A stretch of DNA of 64,000 nucleotides from Betaproteobacteria bacterium. Lineage in GTDB: Bacteria; Pseudomonadota; Gammaproteobacteria; Burkholderiales; Casimicrobiaceae. The notes under the pieces are model-generated. The model was not told where the DNA came from and ran no database searches. It saw only the letters and a list, made by a program, of their open reading frames with translations. Shown here piece after piece: positions 9,201-17,918 of this stretch. Each line of letters begins with the position of its first letter. The first letter of the stretch is position 1. A program made the translations under genes and the position numbers. The stretch spans positions 62,001 through 126,000 of the forward strand of contig JAAFIS010000010.1 in NCBI GenBank assembly GCA_013298695.1, read 5' to 3'.

Positions 9201-9593
9201 ATGAAATACATCCGCCTCACCACTACGACTGCTGCTGTGCTTTCGCTTATGTCGATGGCAGGTTTTGCTCTCGCGGAAGCCTCGCCCGCCAGTGCACTTC
9301 AGCTGAGCAAATCGCCCATAAGCGGACCGATTTTCTCGATCGGAACGACGGTACAGTGCCCGCCCTCGATCATCGCCGCAGCGACGAACGCGCCTTCTCC
9401 TTGGTACCCAGGCGCGGTCACGCTCAGCTTTGACACCGCCAGCTTGACACACTCCTCGGCACCAGTCCCACAAATGTTGTGCAAGTACAGTGGCTCAGGC
9501 TCATCTTGGATGATTGCGCGTCCGATTTCGCCCGAGTTCAAATCTTGCGTTGTCACGCCTACCGGAAAACAGTTTCTCTGCAAGAAAACTTAA
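9201..9593 (+). CDS. small exported protein with four cysteines
   Basis: A 130-residue protein with a clear signal peptide ending in GFALA (about residue 25). The mature part has four cysteines (VQC, MLCKYS, SCVVT, FLCKKT), consistent with two disulfides in the periplasm or outside the cell. TAGGAAAC between the previous stop and this ATG serves as ribosome binding site, eight bases after that stop, so it is the third gene of the envelope operon starting at 5269. No family is recognised. Confidence 0.7.
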   Translation: MKYIRLTTTTAAVLSLMSMAGFALAEASPASALQLSKSPISGPIFSIGTTVQCPPSIIAAATNAPSPWYPGAVTLSFDTASLTHSSAPVPQMLCKYSGSGSSWMIARPISPEFKSCVVTPTGKQFLCKKT

Positions 9594-9653
9594 CGGCAGC
9601 TAGCGTCAATCTGAAATCGGTTTTTTTGGCGCGATTGCGCTCGTTCAGGCGCA

Positions 9654-9678
9654 GCGCAACTGTTGCGCACGCGTTTTT
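9654..9678 (+). terminator. possible terminator of the 5269-9593 operon
   Basis: GCGCAAC (9654-9660) and GTTGCGC (9662-9668) form a hairpin. A few bases later there is a run of five T. The T run is not immediately adjacent, so this is only a candidate. Confidence 0.35.
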
Positions 9679-10054
9679 AGAACAACTTATTGTTTCGCGC
9701 CCCAGCGCAATTGAGCGATATGACAATAACTTAGTCGTTTCGACACCTCGCGAATATCCATTCTTACCCCAGCGTTAAAAGGTTTGTAAGTGCAGCGCTG
9801 AAGTTGCTAAACGCAGCTTCTTCAACATTGCTTTACACGATCACTTGCGCGCATCCGTTGGCGATCAGTCGGCGGTTGCTGCTGGCGTTTTCCGTCCACA
9901 TTTCTGCTTCGAAGCAGTAGCGATCCGTTTCAAAAAAACGTTCCTCTAATTAACACGCGTGTGTATTTGCGTAATGGAAATGTCCGTTGCACTCATTCGA
10001 TGTCGTCTTGGTCGATGTGAATCATTTCTATCCATCGACCGTGAATCAAAATCC
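9679..10054. other. gene-free stretch before the CARDB-like protein
   Basis: No gene, RNA or recognisable repeat is seen. The longer reading frame beginning at 9959 adds a non-conserved N terminus to the next gene and is not used. Confidence 0.4.
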
Positions 10055-11428
10055 ATGAGTAATTCGCCCTTTCCTTTGTATTTCCTAAAGACTATCGCGC
10101 CGATGAGTGTGCTCTCGGTTGCGGTAGTTTTAAGCGCGCCCGTATCAACAACGGCGGTCGCACAGCCAACTAGTGCGTCGATCGCGACACCGGCGTCGCC
10201 ATCGCTCGTTGCGAAGCTTTCTCCTGATTTGGCGTTCGACGAAGCCAAAATGCGCCTAGATGCACAAGGCGGTGCCGCGAGCGGTCCGCCGGGATATCGT
10301 GTCCACGTTAAGAACTTGGGCTTAGGCGCAAGCAAATCCACGACCGTGACTTGCACGGATGTCGCGGATTGGGCTGACACGACACCTGGCCCGAACATGG
10401 GAAAAATTTCACGGAAAACGACCTCGTGGTCGCGCGTAGTGCCCGCAATTGCGCGCGGCCAATCGTACACAGATCAGGTCGAAGTTTTCGGCAACGAAAA
10501 ACTCGTTTCCCGCATATGTGAGCTTGACCCTCAACTAGGTGCGGGCGACAACAATCGTGCAAACAATCGATTCACCTGGAACCGACCCGCATCGCCGTCA
10601 GCGGCGACATCGGCAATTCAACCATCGGTTGCAGCTGCCGTTTCACCGGCGACCGTGCTGGTCGCACCCGACCTTGTATTTGACGCGCCGGCGATGATCT
10701 CGGAAATACAGAACATGGTGCTCATCATTAAAAACGTCGGCGCGACGGCTTCGACCGGCGGCGACCTCAGCTGCGATGCTGATACGCAAGCTCGGTTAAA
10801 TACACGTTTGGAGCAAATCAAGCAAACTGGAACCACGACCGGGACCGGGGTGGTCGGCGGCACAGTGCCACCGATTGCAGCGGGGCAAAGTGTTCGCATC
10901 CCGATCGCATCGTGGGTCTATTTGACGGCGCCGGTGTCGGACATTATCTGGTTACGATGCGGAATTGGCGGCGTTCCGGGCGAGCGAAACACGGCAAACA
11001 ATTCGTTTCAATGGACGAAGCCGAAGCCGTTTAGCGCGCTGGACGTCCAGCCCGAACGAATCATCGCGTTGACGCCTGATTTGGTGTTCGACACCGCGAA
11101 CATTCGCACCGACAACTACTACGCAGAAGGTTTGACCATCAAAAACGTGGGCCGCAGCGCAAGTCGCGCCGCTGATCTTGAGTGCTACGTGAGTCAACGT
11201 TCTAGTCAACCCTCGGGAACGCCGCTCGAACTGCGCTGGCCGATGATCCACAAAATGCCAGCGATTGCGGCGGGAGGCTCGTGGACGTCGCCTGTCAACG
11301 GTCCGAGAAGCACGCCAGCGTTGACCGGTGTTTTCTGGGCGTGCACGATTGATTCGGCGAAAGTCTCTGGCGACAGTAATGTGGCCAACAATAAACACGA
11401 GTTTCGCTGGGGAAATCCGCCGCTATAG
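10055..11428 (+). CDS. exported protein with three CARDB-like repeats
   Basis: A 457-residue protein of unknown function. The ATG at 10055 gives MSNSPFPL followed by a hydrophobic segment ending in TTAVAQ, a plausible signal peptide. An earlier in-frame ATG at 9959 would bury it behind 32 odd residues. Three repeats of about 130 residues follow. Each starts with PDLxFDxAxx, continues with a VKNLG or IKNVG strand and a Cys (TVTC, DLSC, DLEC), and ends in N-x-ANN-x-F-x-W. This is the pattern of CARDB-type beta-sandwich adhesion modules. No ribosome binding site is obvious. It stands as a single gene. Confidence 0.7.
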   Translation: MSNSPFPLYFLKTIAPMSVLSVAVVLSAPVSTTAVAQPTSASIATPASPSLVAKLSPDLAFDEAKMRLDAQGGAASGPPGYRVHVKNLGLGASKSTTVTCTDVADWADTTPGPNMGKISRKTTSWSRVVPAIARGQSYTDQVEVFGNEKLVSRICELDPQLGAGDNNRANNRFTWNRPASPSAATSAIQPSVAAAVSPATVLVAPDLVFDAPAMISEIQNMVLIIKNVGATASTGGDLSCDADTQARLNTRLEQIKQTGTTTGTGVVGGTVPPIAAGQSVRIPIASWVYLTAPVSDIIWLRCGIGGVPGERNTANNSFQWTKPKPFSALDVQPERIIALTPDLVFDTANIRTDNYYAEGLTIKNVGRSASRAADLECYVSQRSSQPSGTPLELRWPMIHKMPAIAAGGSWTSPVNGPRSTPALTGVFWACTIDSAKVSGDSNVANNKHEFRWGNPPL

Positions 11429-11541
11429 CGCAACCTTGGTCATAGGTGTTGATGTGATTCGCCAAGGTGGGCGCGTCACGAACTGCAACGAGTGCAGTGC
11501 CCTAGATAGGCGCCACAGAGGTTATCGCCACTCACCGCCTT

Positions 11542-12474
11542 TTACGCCGCATTTACCAGTGCGTCGAGCTTGCGTGAGTCGGCTGCGAAGAGACGAATTC
11601 CTTCCGCGAGTTTTTCGCTTGCCATTGCATCATCGTTGAGCGAAAAACGGAATGAGGATTCGTCGGTTGGCAGTTTGATGAGTGTGTCCTGCGTCGTTGT
11701 GACGGGTTGGAGTTTGCGCTCAACGCTGTCGTTCATCGATTGCAATTGGTTGAGCAAATCAGGCGATATCGTGAGCAGATCGCAGCCCGCAAGCGCGAGC
11801 ACTTGCGCAACGCTTCTGAAGCTCGCGCCCATCACTTCAGTCTTGTAGCCATAGTTTTTGAAGTAGCTATAGATGTAGCGCACCGATTGCACGCCGGGAT
11901 CGTCTTCCGGAGAGAAATCTTTACCGTCGCGTTTTTTGTACCAATCAAGGATGCGGCCGACGAAGGGCGAAATTAGCGTGATGCCGCCTTCAGCGCATGC
12001 CGCAGCTTGCACCGGAGCGAATAACAACGTCAAGTTGCAGTGGATGCCGTCTTTTTCCAAGGCGGTCGCCGCTTGAATGCCTTCCCACGTGGAAGCAATT
12101 TTGATGAGAATCCGTTTGCGCTCAATGCCTGCCTGCTCATAAAGCGCGATCAGTTCGCGTGCTTTTGTAATCGTTGCTTTCGTATCGAAAGAGAGCCTCG
12201 CGTCAACTTCGGTTGAGACGCGTCCCGGCACGATCTTCAAAATCTCTAACCCGAATCGGATCAAGATTTGATCAACGATGTCGGACGTTGATTTGCCTTT
12301 GTGCGCCGCGACCGTTTCGGAGAAAAGCGGTTTGTACGCGTCTTGCTGCACGGCTTTCAAGATCAACGAAGGATTAGTCGTTGCATCACGCGGCGCATAA
12401 GCGCGCATTGAATTGAAATCGCCGGTATCGGCAACGACGGTGGTGAATTGTTTAAGTTGGTCGAGAGAGTTCAT
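11542..12474 (-). CDS. tal: transaldolase
   Basis: A 310-residue transaldolase of the TalB type. It moves a dihydroxyacetone unit between sedoheptulose-7-phosphate and glyceraldehyde-3-phosphate in the pentose phosphate pathway. The Schiff-base lysine lies in [21 protein letters not shown] and the CNLTLLF segment are also present. The start is the ATG giving [11 protein letters not shown]; the reading frame runs 38 codons further upstream but that part is not family-like. It lies downstream of pgi on the same strand and forms a sugar-phosphate block with pgi, zwf and hexR. Confidence 0.95.
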   Translation of the reverse strand: MNSLDQLKQFTTVVADTGDFNSMRAYAPRDATTNPSLILKAVQQDAYKPLFSETVAAHKGKSTSDIVDQILIRFGLEILKIVPGRVSTEVDARLSFDTKATITKARELIALYEQAGIERKRILIKIASTWEGIQAATALEKDGIHCNLTLLFAPVQAAACAEGGITLISPFVGRILDWYKKRDGKDFSPEDDPGVQSVRYIYSYFKNYGYKTEVMGASFRSVAQVLALAGCDLLTISPDLLNQLQSMNDSVERKLQPVTTTQDTLIKLPTDESSFRFSLNDDAMASEKLAEGIRLFAADSRKLDALVNAA

Positions 12475-12658
12475 GGCCAAAAAAATAGAACGAATGACGG
12501 AGGACGAATGACGCAACGGTTTGCAGCTCGTTGCGTATTTTCGTTGATTACCGCGTAGCGATGCGCTGCCGGGCTCTGCGCAATACAAAGTGACCCGCGG
12601 TAGGAGTGTTTTGCGGATGCTTGCGGAGTCGAGGTTTATCGTGTGTGCTCACCCGATT

Positions 12659-14089
12659 TCAACCGCGTCCCCAAGCAAGCAGTTGTTTTGTCGAAGCGTC
12701 GAAATCTGAACTATTTGGCGCGGCGGAAACCTGCTTCGCGAGCAACTTCCCGTATTCAACGCCGTATTGGTCAAACGGGTTAATGTCGTTGATAAATGCT
12801 TCAATGAACACGCTCGCTTCGTAATGCGCAAGCAGCGCGCCGAGTGATCGCGGCGAAACATCGGGTAGCCCGATAAACGTATTCGGGCGGTTGCCCATTG
12901 TGCGCTTGTGCTGCGCTAACGGATCGCTCGTCTCTGCCTCGAAGCCGAAGGCGAGCGCGCGAGACTGAGCAACCGCGTTTTCAAACAACGCTTTGCTGCC
13001 GACATCGTTGTTCGGTTTTACGGCAATGATTTCAACCGCTGCGCCAACAGGATGCTGATGCAGCCACTGAAAGTAGGCATGCTGCGCCGCAGTGCCGACC
13101 GTGCCCCAAAACGCGCTACACGGATCGGTTTGAATCGTTTCCTCAGTGAGCTTTACGCGCTTGCCGTTGCTCTCCATCACCAGCTGTTGAAGATACTCAG
13201 CCAGTCGCCTTAAACCCCACGCATAAGGGACGATCACGTTGTTTGTGATTTTTAACGTGTTTCGGTTGAACTGGCGTGTAAGCCCAGCTAAAAAGGGTGG
13301 CGAGCTCAGATGTTCATCATCCAATACCGCTTGATCCATAGCGTGTGCACCCTGAAGCAGCGCCTCCACAGGCGTGTTCCCATACGCGACGCGCAGCGGC
13401 AGATTGACCGCTGACCATAACGAGTAACGCCCGCCAACCGACTCATCGAACGCGACGACATTTTGCGCTGCTACGCCGTAGGCGATCGCTTTTGCGGGTG
13501 ACGAAGTAACGGCATAAATGTGATTGTTCAGGAGTGAGCCAAGCCACGCTTTTGCGCGGTCGCCTGTCGTCAATGTCTCAAGCGTGCTGAATGATTTTGA
13601 TGCCAATACGAACGCTGTCGTGTTCGGATCGAGCCCTGAAATTGCTTGCTGCCATTCAACCGGATCAAGCCCCGTGCAGAAGCGAAGCGCTACACGCTGA
13701 GCGAGCCCTGAAGCATGAAATACGTCGTCGGCCAGCCGTAAGCCAAGATCTGAGCCACCGATACCAACGTTAACGATCGTTTGAATTCCGCGGGCTGCGA
13801 TGCGATCAGCGAGTGCCCGCAGCGGGTCGTGCTGTGACGCAAACGCAGGATCGCGCTCACGCATATGAGTCGCTGCGCGCCCCTCCGTGGGATTGACGAT
13901 TTCTCCGAAAGCAAGTCGGGCGAACGCAGCACGCACGCCGTTCGCCGCGAGTTTTGTTTGTGCGCTGCGAACGTCTTGCTGCGACATTACCTGTTTGCTG
14001 AAATCAAACAGTAATGCGCTGACGTTAACCGTTAATGCATTATTTCTTGACGGTTCAGTGTCAAACAGAGACTCAATTGAAATTGCCAT
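12659..14089 (-). CDS. pgi: glucose-6-phosphate isomerase
   Basis: A 476-residue sugar isomerase interconverting glucose-6-phosphate and fructose-6-phosphate. It is shorter than the 549-residue E. coli enzyme, as in many betaproteobacteria. Visible motifs are VNVGIGGSDLGLRLA (first SIS domain), SKSFSTLET (phosphate binding), ESVGGRYSLWSAVNLPL and the C-terminal TMGNRPNT ... QYGVEYGKLLA. It is transcribed divergently from zwf; the 130-base region between them holds a HexR-type operator, so both are probably repressed together. Confidence 0.95.
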   Translation of the reverse strand: MAISIESLFDTEPSRNNALTVNVSALLFDFSKQVMSQQDVRSAQTKLAANGVRAAFARLAFGEIVNPTEGRAATHMRERDPAFASQHDPLRALADRIAARGIQTIVNVGIGGSDLGLRLADDVFHASGLAQRVALRFCTGLDPVEWQQAISGLDPNTTAFVLASKSFSTLETLTTGDRAKAWLGSLLNNHIYAVTSSPAKAIAYGVAAQNVVAFDESVGGRYSLWSAVNLPLRVAYGNTPVEALLQGAHAMDQAVLDDEHLSSPPFLAGLTRQFNRNTLKITNNVIVPYAWGLRRLAEYLQQLVMESNGKRVKLTEETIQTDPCSAFWGTVGTAAQHAYFQWLHQHPVGAAVEIIAVKPNNDVGSKALFENAVAQSRALAFGFEAETSDPLAQHKRTMGNRPNTFIGLPDVSPRSLGALLAHYEASVFIEAFINDINPFDQYGVEYGKLLAKQVSAAPNSSDFDASTKQLLAWGRG

Positions 14090-14102
14090 AAATAAACGCT
14101 AC

Positions 14103-14123
14103 CGCCCATTTAAATAGGGATAT
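14103..14123. repeat. copy of dispersed CGCCCAWTT palindrome
   Basis: CGCCCATTTAAATAGGGAT at the start of the pgi/zwf intergenic region is an imperfect copy of the TCGCCCAATT/AATTGGGCGA palindrome seen elsewhere in the window. Confidence 0.4.
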
Positions 14124-14155
14124 CGCGGGTGAAGTTAGTTTTTCCAATAATATCT

Positions 14156-14170
14156 TGTGGTTTTACTACA
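14156..14170. promoter_or_regulatory. HexR operator in the pgi/zwf divergent region
   Basis: TGTGGTTTTACTACA matches 14 of 15 positions of the known HexR site pattern TGTARTWWWAYTACA and is nearly palindromic. It lies 50 bases before the zwf start and 67 bases from the pgi start, and overlaps a possible zwf promoter (TTGTGG at 14155-14160, CATAAA at 14177-14182, 16-base spacer). HexR, which responds to 2-keto-3-deoxy-6-phosphogluconate, is encoded directly downstream of zwf, so an autonomous circuit is likely. The site match is seen; the regulation is inferred. Confidence 0.75.
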
Positions 14171-14219
14171 GAAACTCATAAACACTGCTACGATTACGTT
14201 GAATTTTTTCTGCACCATC

Positions 14220-15668
14220 ATGAACGAAACGTTTGACCTCGTAATTTTCGGCGGCACTGGCGATCTCGCGCTACGCAAACTCTATCCCGCTTTATTCCTC
14301 GCGGAAACTGACGGTAATCTGCATGCAACGGGTCGCATCATCGCCGCCGCGCGTCAGCAATTGGATGATGCTGCATTTCGGCAAAAAGTGGACGAAGCGC
14401 TCAAGCGTTTTCTCCCAGAACAGTACGACGCGAAAACGGTCGAAAAATTTCTCGCGCGACTGACGTATTTTCCGTTCGACGTAAACAATCACGCGCAGTA
14501 TGCGCAGATGAAAGCATCGCTCGATACGCGCCCAAGTCAAACGGTGTTTTATCTCTCAGTCGGGCCGTCGCTCTTTCCCGCGATCATTAGCGGTTTGCAA
14601 GCGGCGGGATTGAATACGCCCGAGACGCGCATCGTTCTTGAGAAACCGCTCGGTCGCGACTTGCAATCCTCGCGTGAAATCAATCAAGTAGTGCTCAAAG
14701 CGTTCGCTGAATCGCAGGTGTATCGCATCGATCATTACCTCGGTAAAGAGACGGTGCAAAACCTGATCGCCCTGCGATTTGGAAACACGCTGCTGGAGCC
14801 TTTGTGGAATCGCACGTGGGTGCGCGATGTGCAAATCACGATTGCGGAAACGGTCGGCGTTGAAACGCGTGGCGAGTTTTACGACAACACCGGCGCATTC
14901 CGCGACATGGTGCAAAACCACATGCTCAATTTGCTATGCATCACTGCCATGGAGCCGCCGTCGAGCCTAGATCCTGATGCCGTGCGCGATGAAAAATTGC
15001 AAGTCGTTCGCAGCTTGAAACCTTGGACGCAAGAAACGCTGCGCGAACACGTAGTGCGCGGTCAATATCGTGGCGGCACGCTTGCCGGAAAAGCAGTGCC
15101 TGCGTACGCCACGGAAGAGGGCGTCCCTGCAACCTCGATTACCGAAACTTATGTTGCGCTTCGTGCTGAAATCGCTAACTGGCGCTGGGCGGGCGTGCCT
15201 TTTTTCTTGCGCACCGGCAAACGTATGGCCGAGCGCCGCGCGGAAGTGGTGATCAATTTCAAAGCGCCACCGCATTCGATTTTTCCGGGCGCGCTCACGC
15301 CGAATCGCCTCGTCATTACGTTGCAGCCGGAAGAAAACGTGCGGCTCTATACGATGGCCAAAGCGCCGGGCGACGGCATGCGCGTACGTGAAGTGCATCT
15401 TGATCTTGATTTCAAAGATTTTTTCCGCGAGCGCAGACAAGATGCGTACGAGCGCTTGTTACTTGATGTGTTGCGCGGCAATCCGACGCTCTTTATGCGT
15501 AACGACGAAGCCGATGCTGCGTGGCGGTGGGTGCAACCGGTGCTCGACGCATGGAAAAACGATCCTGCACCGCCGATTGGTTATACGGCTGGTACGTGGG
15601 GGCCGCCCGCTGCGAGTCGCTTGACTGCGAAAGAGGGCACGGCTTGGCATGAAGAGATGGGTGTCTAA
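14220..15668 (+). CDS. zwf: glucose-6-phosphate 1-dehydrogenase
   Basis: A 482-residue NAD(P)-dependent enzyme that oxidises glucose-6-phosphate to 6-phosphogluconolactone, the entry to the Entner-Doudoroff and pentose phosphate routes. The nucleotide-binding GGTGDLALRKLYPAL opens the protein (residues 11-25). RIDHYLGKE (from residue 169) is the substrate signature, and the catalytic His is in DMVQNHMLNLL. The start at MNETFDLVIFGG is preferred to an ATG 21 codons earlier, which would begin inside the operator. It is divergent from pgi and followed by hexR. Confidence 0.96.
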   Translation: MNETFDLVIFGGTGDLALRKLYPALFLAETDGNLHATGRIIAAARQQLDDAAFRQKVDEALKRFLPEQYDAKTVEKFLARLTYFPFDVNNHAQYAQMKASLDTRPSQTVFYLSVGPSLFPAIISGLQAAGLNTPETRIVLEKPLGRDLQSSREINQVVLKAFAESQVYRIDHYLGKETVQNLIALRFGNTLLEPLWNRTWVRDVQITIAETVGVETRGEFYDNTGAFRDMVQNHMLNLLCITAMEPPSSLDPDAVRDEKLQVVRSLKPWTQETLREHVVRGQYRGGTLAGKAVPAYATEEGVPATSITETYVALRAEIANWRWAGVPFFLRTGKRMAERRAEVVINFKAPPHSIFPGALTPNRLVITLQPEENVRLYTMAKAPGDGMRVREVHLDLDFKDFFRERRQDAYERLLLDVLRGNPTLFMRNDEADAAWRWVQPVLDAWKNDPAPPIGYTAGTWGPPAASRLTAKEGTAWHEEMGV

Positions 15669-15672
15669 ATGT

Positions 15673-15770
15673 GTCATCCCCGCGGAGGCGGGGATCCATT
15701 TGTGCCGACTGGTGAACACTGAGTGAAGAATACATTTTGCATCGATGGGTCCCCGCCTTTGCGGGGATGA
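15673..15770. repeat. REP-like paired palindrome, copy 1
   Basis: Two inverted arms, GTCATCCCCGC...GCGGGGATCCA and TGGGTCCCCGC...GCGGGGATGAC, each a hairpin in itself, flank a spacer of about 50 bases. Similar units occur at 35141 and 35637. It lies between zwf and hexR. Confidence 0.85.
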
Positions 15771-15813
15771 CGTGCATGTGTCGTAGCGCTGCTACGACAA
15801 GGAGCTACGAGCA

Positions 15814-16761
15814 ATGAAAAGCACAGCAAAAATCAAAGTCGTCGAGCCCAGCGAGGAATCGCATGAAGGCGATGCGCTGCTATCACGCATTACTGCCGTG
15901 CGATTGAATTTGCGACCGAGCGAGCAGCGCGTTGCGGGCTTCGTGCTCGGGCAGCCCAATCGTGTGGCGCACATGGCGATTGCAGAGCTTGCTGAAGCGG
16001 TCGGCGTGACTGACCCCACGATTGCGCGTTTCTGCCAAGGACTTGGGTTCACGGGATTCAAAGCGTTCAAAGTGGCGCTCGCGAAGAGTTTGGCGACCGG
16101 CGTGCCCTACGTTCACACCGATGTGTCGCCAAGTGATGCCGCGCCGGAAGTTATCGCGAAAGTATTTGATCGCTCAATTGCGACATTGATTTCAATGCGG
16201 AACCAGGTCGACCCAAAAATCTTCGAGCGCGCAACGGATGCTCTCGCGCGCGCGCGACGCATTGAGTTCTACGGCGTAGGTAACTCCGGCGTCGTTGCGA
16301 TGGATGCTCAACACAAATTCTTTTTGATGGGCATGCACACGGTCGCCTACAACGATCCGCATTGGCAAGTGCAATCGGCGGCGCTGCTCTCCAGTGAAGA
16401 CGTAGTCGTTGCAATCTCGCGAACAGGCCGCACCCGTGACATGATTCAAACCTGCGAGCTTGCGCAGCGCGCGGGCGCAACAGTGATTGCGGTCACCGCG
16501 CGCGCGTCAATGTTGTCAAAGCTTGCGGATATATCGCTCGCGGTTGACGTAGAAGAAGATCCGGACGTCTATTCACCGATGGTGGGGCGCTTGGCGCAGT
16601 TGGCGCTGGTTGATGCACTCTCGGTTTCTGTTGCACTCAAGCTCGGTCCCGAGTTGCAGGAAAAACTCCGCCGGGCGAAAGAAACGCTCGTTGCCAAGCG
16701 CGAAAAAGAGGGCGAATTGTTGACGCCGCTCACGTTCGCGGCCAGGTCACGCTGGGTCTAG
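15814..16761 (+). CDS. hexR: RpiR-family transcriptional repressor HexR
   Basis: A 315-residue regulator. Residues about 20-95 form the RpiR helix-turn-helix domain (RVAHMAIAELAEAVGVTDPTIARFCQGLGF). A SIS sugar-phosphate-binding domain follows from about 130 (EFYGVGNSGVVA ... VAISRTGRTRDMI). In proteobacteria the RpiR protein beside zwf is HexR, which controls glucose catabolism and is released by 2-keto-3-deoxy-6-phosphogluconate. AGGAG precedes the ATG. A matching operator lies at 14156. The ligand assignment comes from the family and context, not from residues I can check. Confidence 0.88.
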   Translation: MKSTAKIKVVEPSEESHEGDALLSRITAVRLNLRPSEQRVAGFVLGQPNRVAHMAIAELAEAVGVTDPTIARFCQGLGFTGFKAFKVALAKSLATGVPYVHTDVSPSDAAPEVIAKVFDRSIATLISMRNQVDPKIFERATDALARARRIEFYGVGNSGVVAMDAQHKFFLMGMHTVAYNDPHWQVQSAALLSSEDVVVAISRTGRTRDMIQTCELAQRAGATVIAVTARASMLSKLADISLAVDVEEDPDVYSPMVGRLAQLALVDALSVSVALKLGPELQEKLRRAKETLVAKREKEGELLTPLTFAARSRWV

Positions 16762-16830
16762 TGTCAAATCTCGTCCAAGCGCGCGCCGAAGTCATTAAAC
16801 TTCGGACTATTCCAATGAATCCCGAATCGC

Positions 16831-17655
16831 TTGATTAACGACCCTCAAAAACCTGAAGAACCGATTGCGCTTCTCGACGACGGTCGCGAAGACATTCGCG
16901 TAGAGCGCGCGCAAGAGAAACTAAAGCTGCGACGGCGCGGCATGTACGCCTTGCCGAGCTTATTCACGCTCGGATGCTTGTTCTTCGGATTCTTCGGAAT
17001 CGTGCAGGCGATGAACCTGCGTTTTGATTTCGCGGCTATTTCGATTTTCGTTGCGATGGTGATGGACAGTCTCGACGGCCGCGTGGCGCGCATGACGGGC
17101 ACGCAAACTGCGTTTGGTGCGGAACTTGATTCGCTTGCCGATATGGTTTCCTTTGGCGCAGCGCCAGCGTTAATCGTCTACGAATGGGCACTTCGCACGT
17201 TGCCTTCAAACCGCCTAGCGATGGCAGTTGCCTTCGTCTACGCGGCTTGTGCGGCTTTACGGCTCGCGCGGTTTAATGTTCAGATTGGAACCATCGACAA
17301 ACGTTTTTTCAATGGGCTACCGTCACCCGCCGCAGCGGCGGTGGTTGCCGGATTTGTGTGGCTCATGGATGATCACGACATCGAGGGAAAAGCGGTCGCG
17401 TGGTGGGCGCTTGTGGTAACGCTGGTTGCGGGTATTTCGATGGTAACCACAGCGAAGTTCTATAGCTTTAAGGCAATGAGCCGGCGAGCAGTGTCGTTCA
17501 CGGCGCTCGCTTTTGCAGTGTTCTTAATCGGTGTTGCGGTGGCCGAGCCAGCGAAAGCAATCTTTGCGCTTTTTGTTTGCTATTTGATCTCCGGTTATCT
17601 GCTTTGGGCGTGGTTTGCGCTGAAAGGCAAGAAGCCCGTTGAAATGAAGCAATAG
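16831..17655 (+). CDS. pssA: CDP-diacylglycerol-serine O-phosphatidyltransferase
   Basis: A 274-residue integral membrane enzyme that makes phosphatidylserine, the precursor of phosphatidylethanolamine. The CDP-alcohol phosphotransferase signature DG-x2-AR-x8-G-x3-D-x3-D is matched exactly in DSLDGRVARMTG...ELDSLAD (around residues 80-102). Several membrane helices follow. An in-frame TGA at 16816 limits the N terminus, leaving TTG at 16831 as the earliest start; no ribosome binding site is evident, and an internal ATG 37 codons later is an alternative. It precedes leuA, an order common in betaproteobacteria. Confidence 0.92.
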   Translation: MINDPQKPEEPIALLDDGREDIRVERAQEKLKLRRRGMYALPSLFTLGCLFFGFFGIVQAMNLRFDFAAISIFVAMVMDSLDGRVARMTGTQTAFGAELDSLADMVSFGAAPALIVYEWALRTLPSNRLAMAVAFVYAACAALRLARFNVQIGTIDKRFFNGLPSPAAAAVVAGFVWLMDDHDIEGKAVAWWALVVTLVAGISMVTTAKFYSFKAMSRRAVSFTALAFAVFLIGVAVAEPAKAIFALFVCYLISGYLLWAWFALKGKKPVEMKQ

Positions 17656-17697
17656 CAGCTATTTGCGCATCGCAACAATCCGCGCTATAGTTAGTAG

Positions 17698-17784
17698 ATG
17701 GGTTTACACAGCGATTCTTTGGGCACGTTCAGCACGACAATTTCGTCGCTGATTTCGGTCGCGCTGCGTTCGCTGCTGCGCTAG
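17698..17784 (+). CDS. possible leuA leader peptide
   Basis: A 28-codon reading frame upstream of leuA, beginning MGLHSDSLG and ending SLLR. Six residues are Leu, with two Ile and one Val, and most of them fall in the second half (SSLISVALRSLLR). It is followed 50 bases later by an AACCC-TTC-GGGTT hairpin at 17837-17849, before the leuA start. This could be an attenuation leader for branched-chain amino acid control. There is no good ribosome binding site and no run of consecutive Leu codons, so the call is tentative. Confidence 0.35.
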   Translation: MGLHSDSLGTFSTTISSLISVALRSLLR

Positions 17785-17918
17785 CAGTAGGAAAAAAACT
17801 CCCCCAATCCGTTCGCGCACGTCAGAATCACCAAAAACCCTTCGGGTTCGTGATGCGCTTACGAGAAGCTAACAAAACGCCTGACGTCTCTTTCGAATTC
17901 AATTCAAGGCTGACGACC

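Noticed and set aside
17656-17918. T-box riboswitch upstream of leuA
   Set aside because: No T-box sequence or specifier stem-loop is recognisable; T-boxes are also rare outside Gram-positive bacteria.
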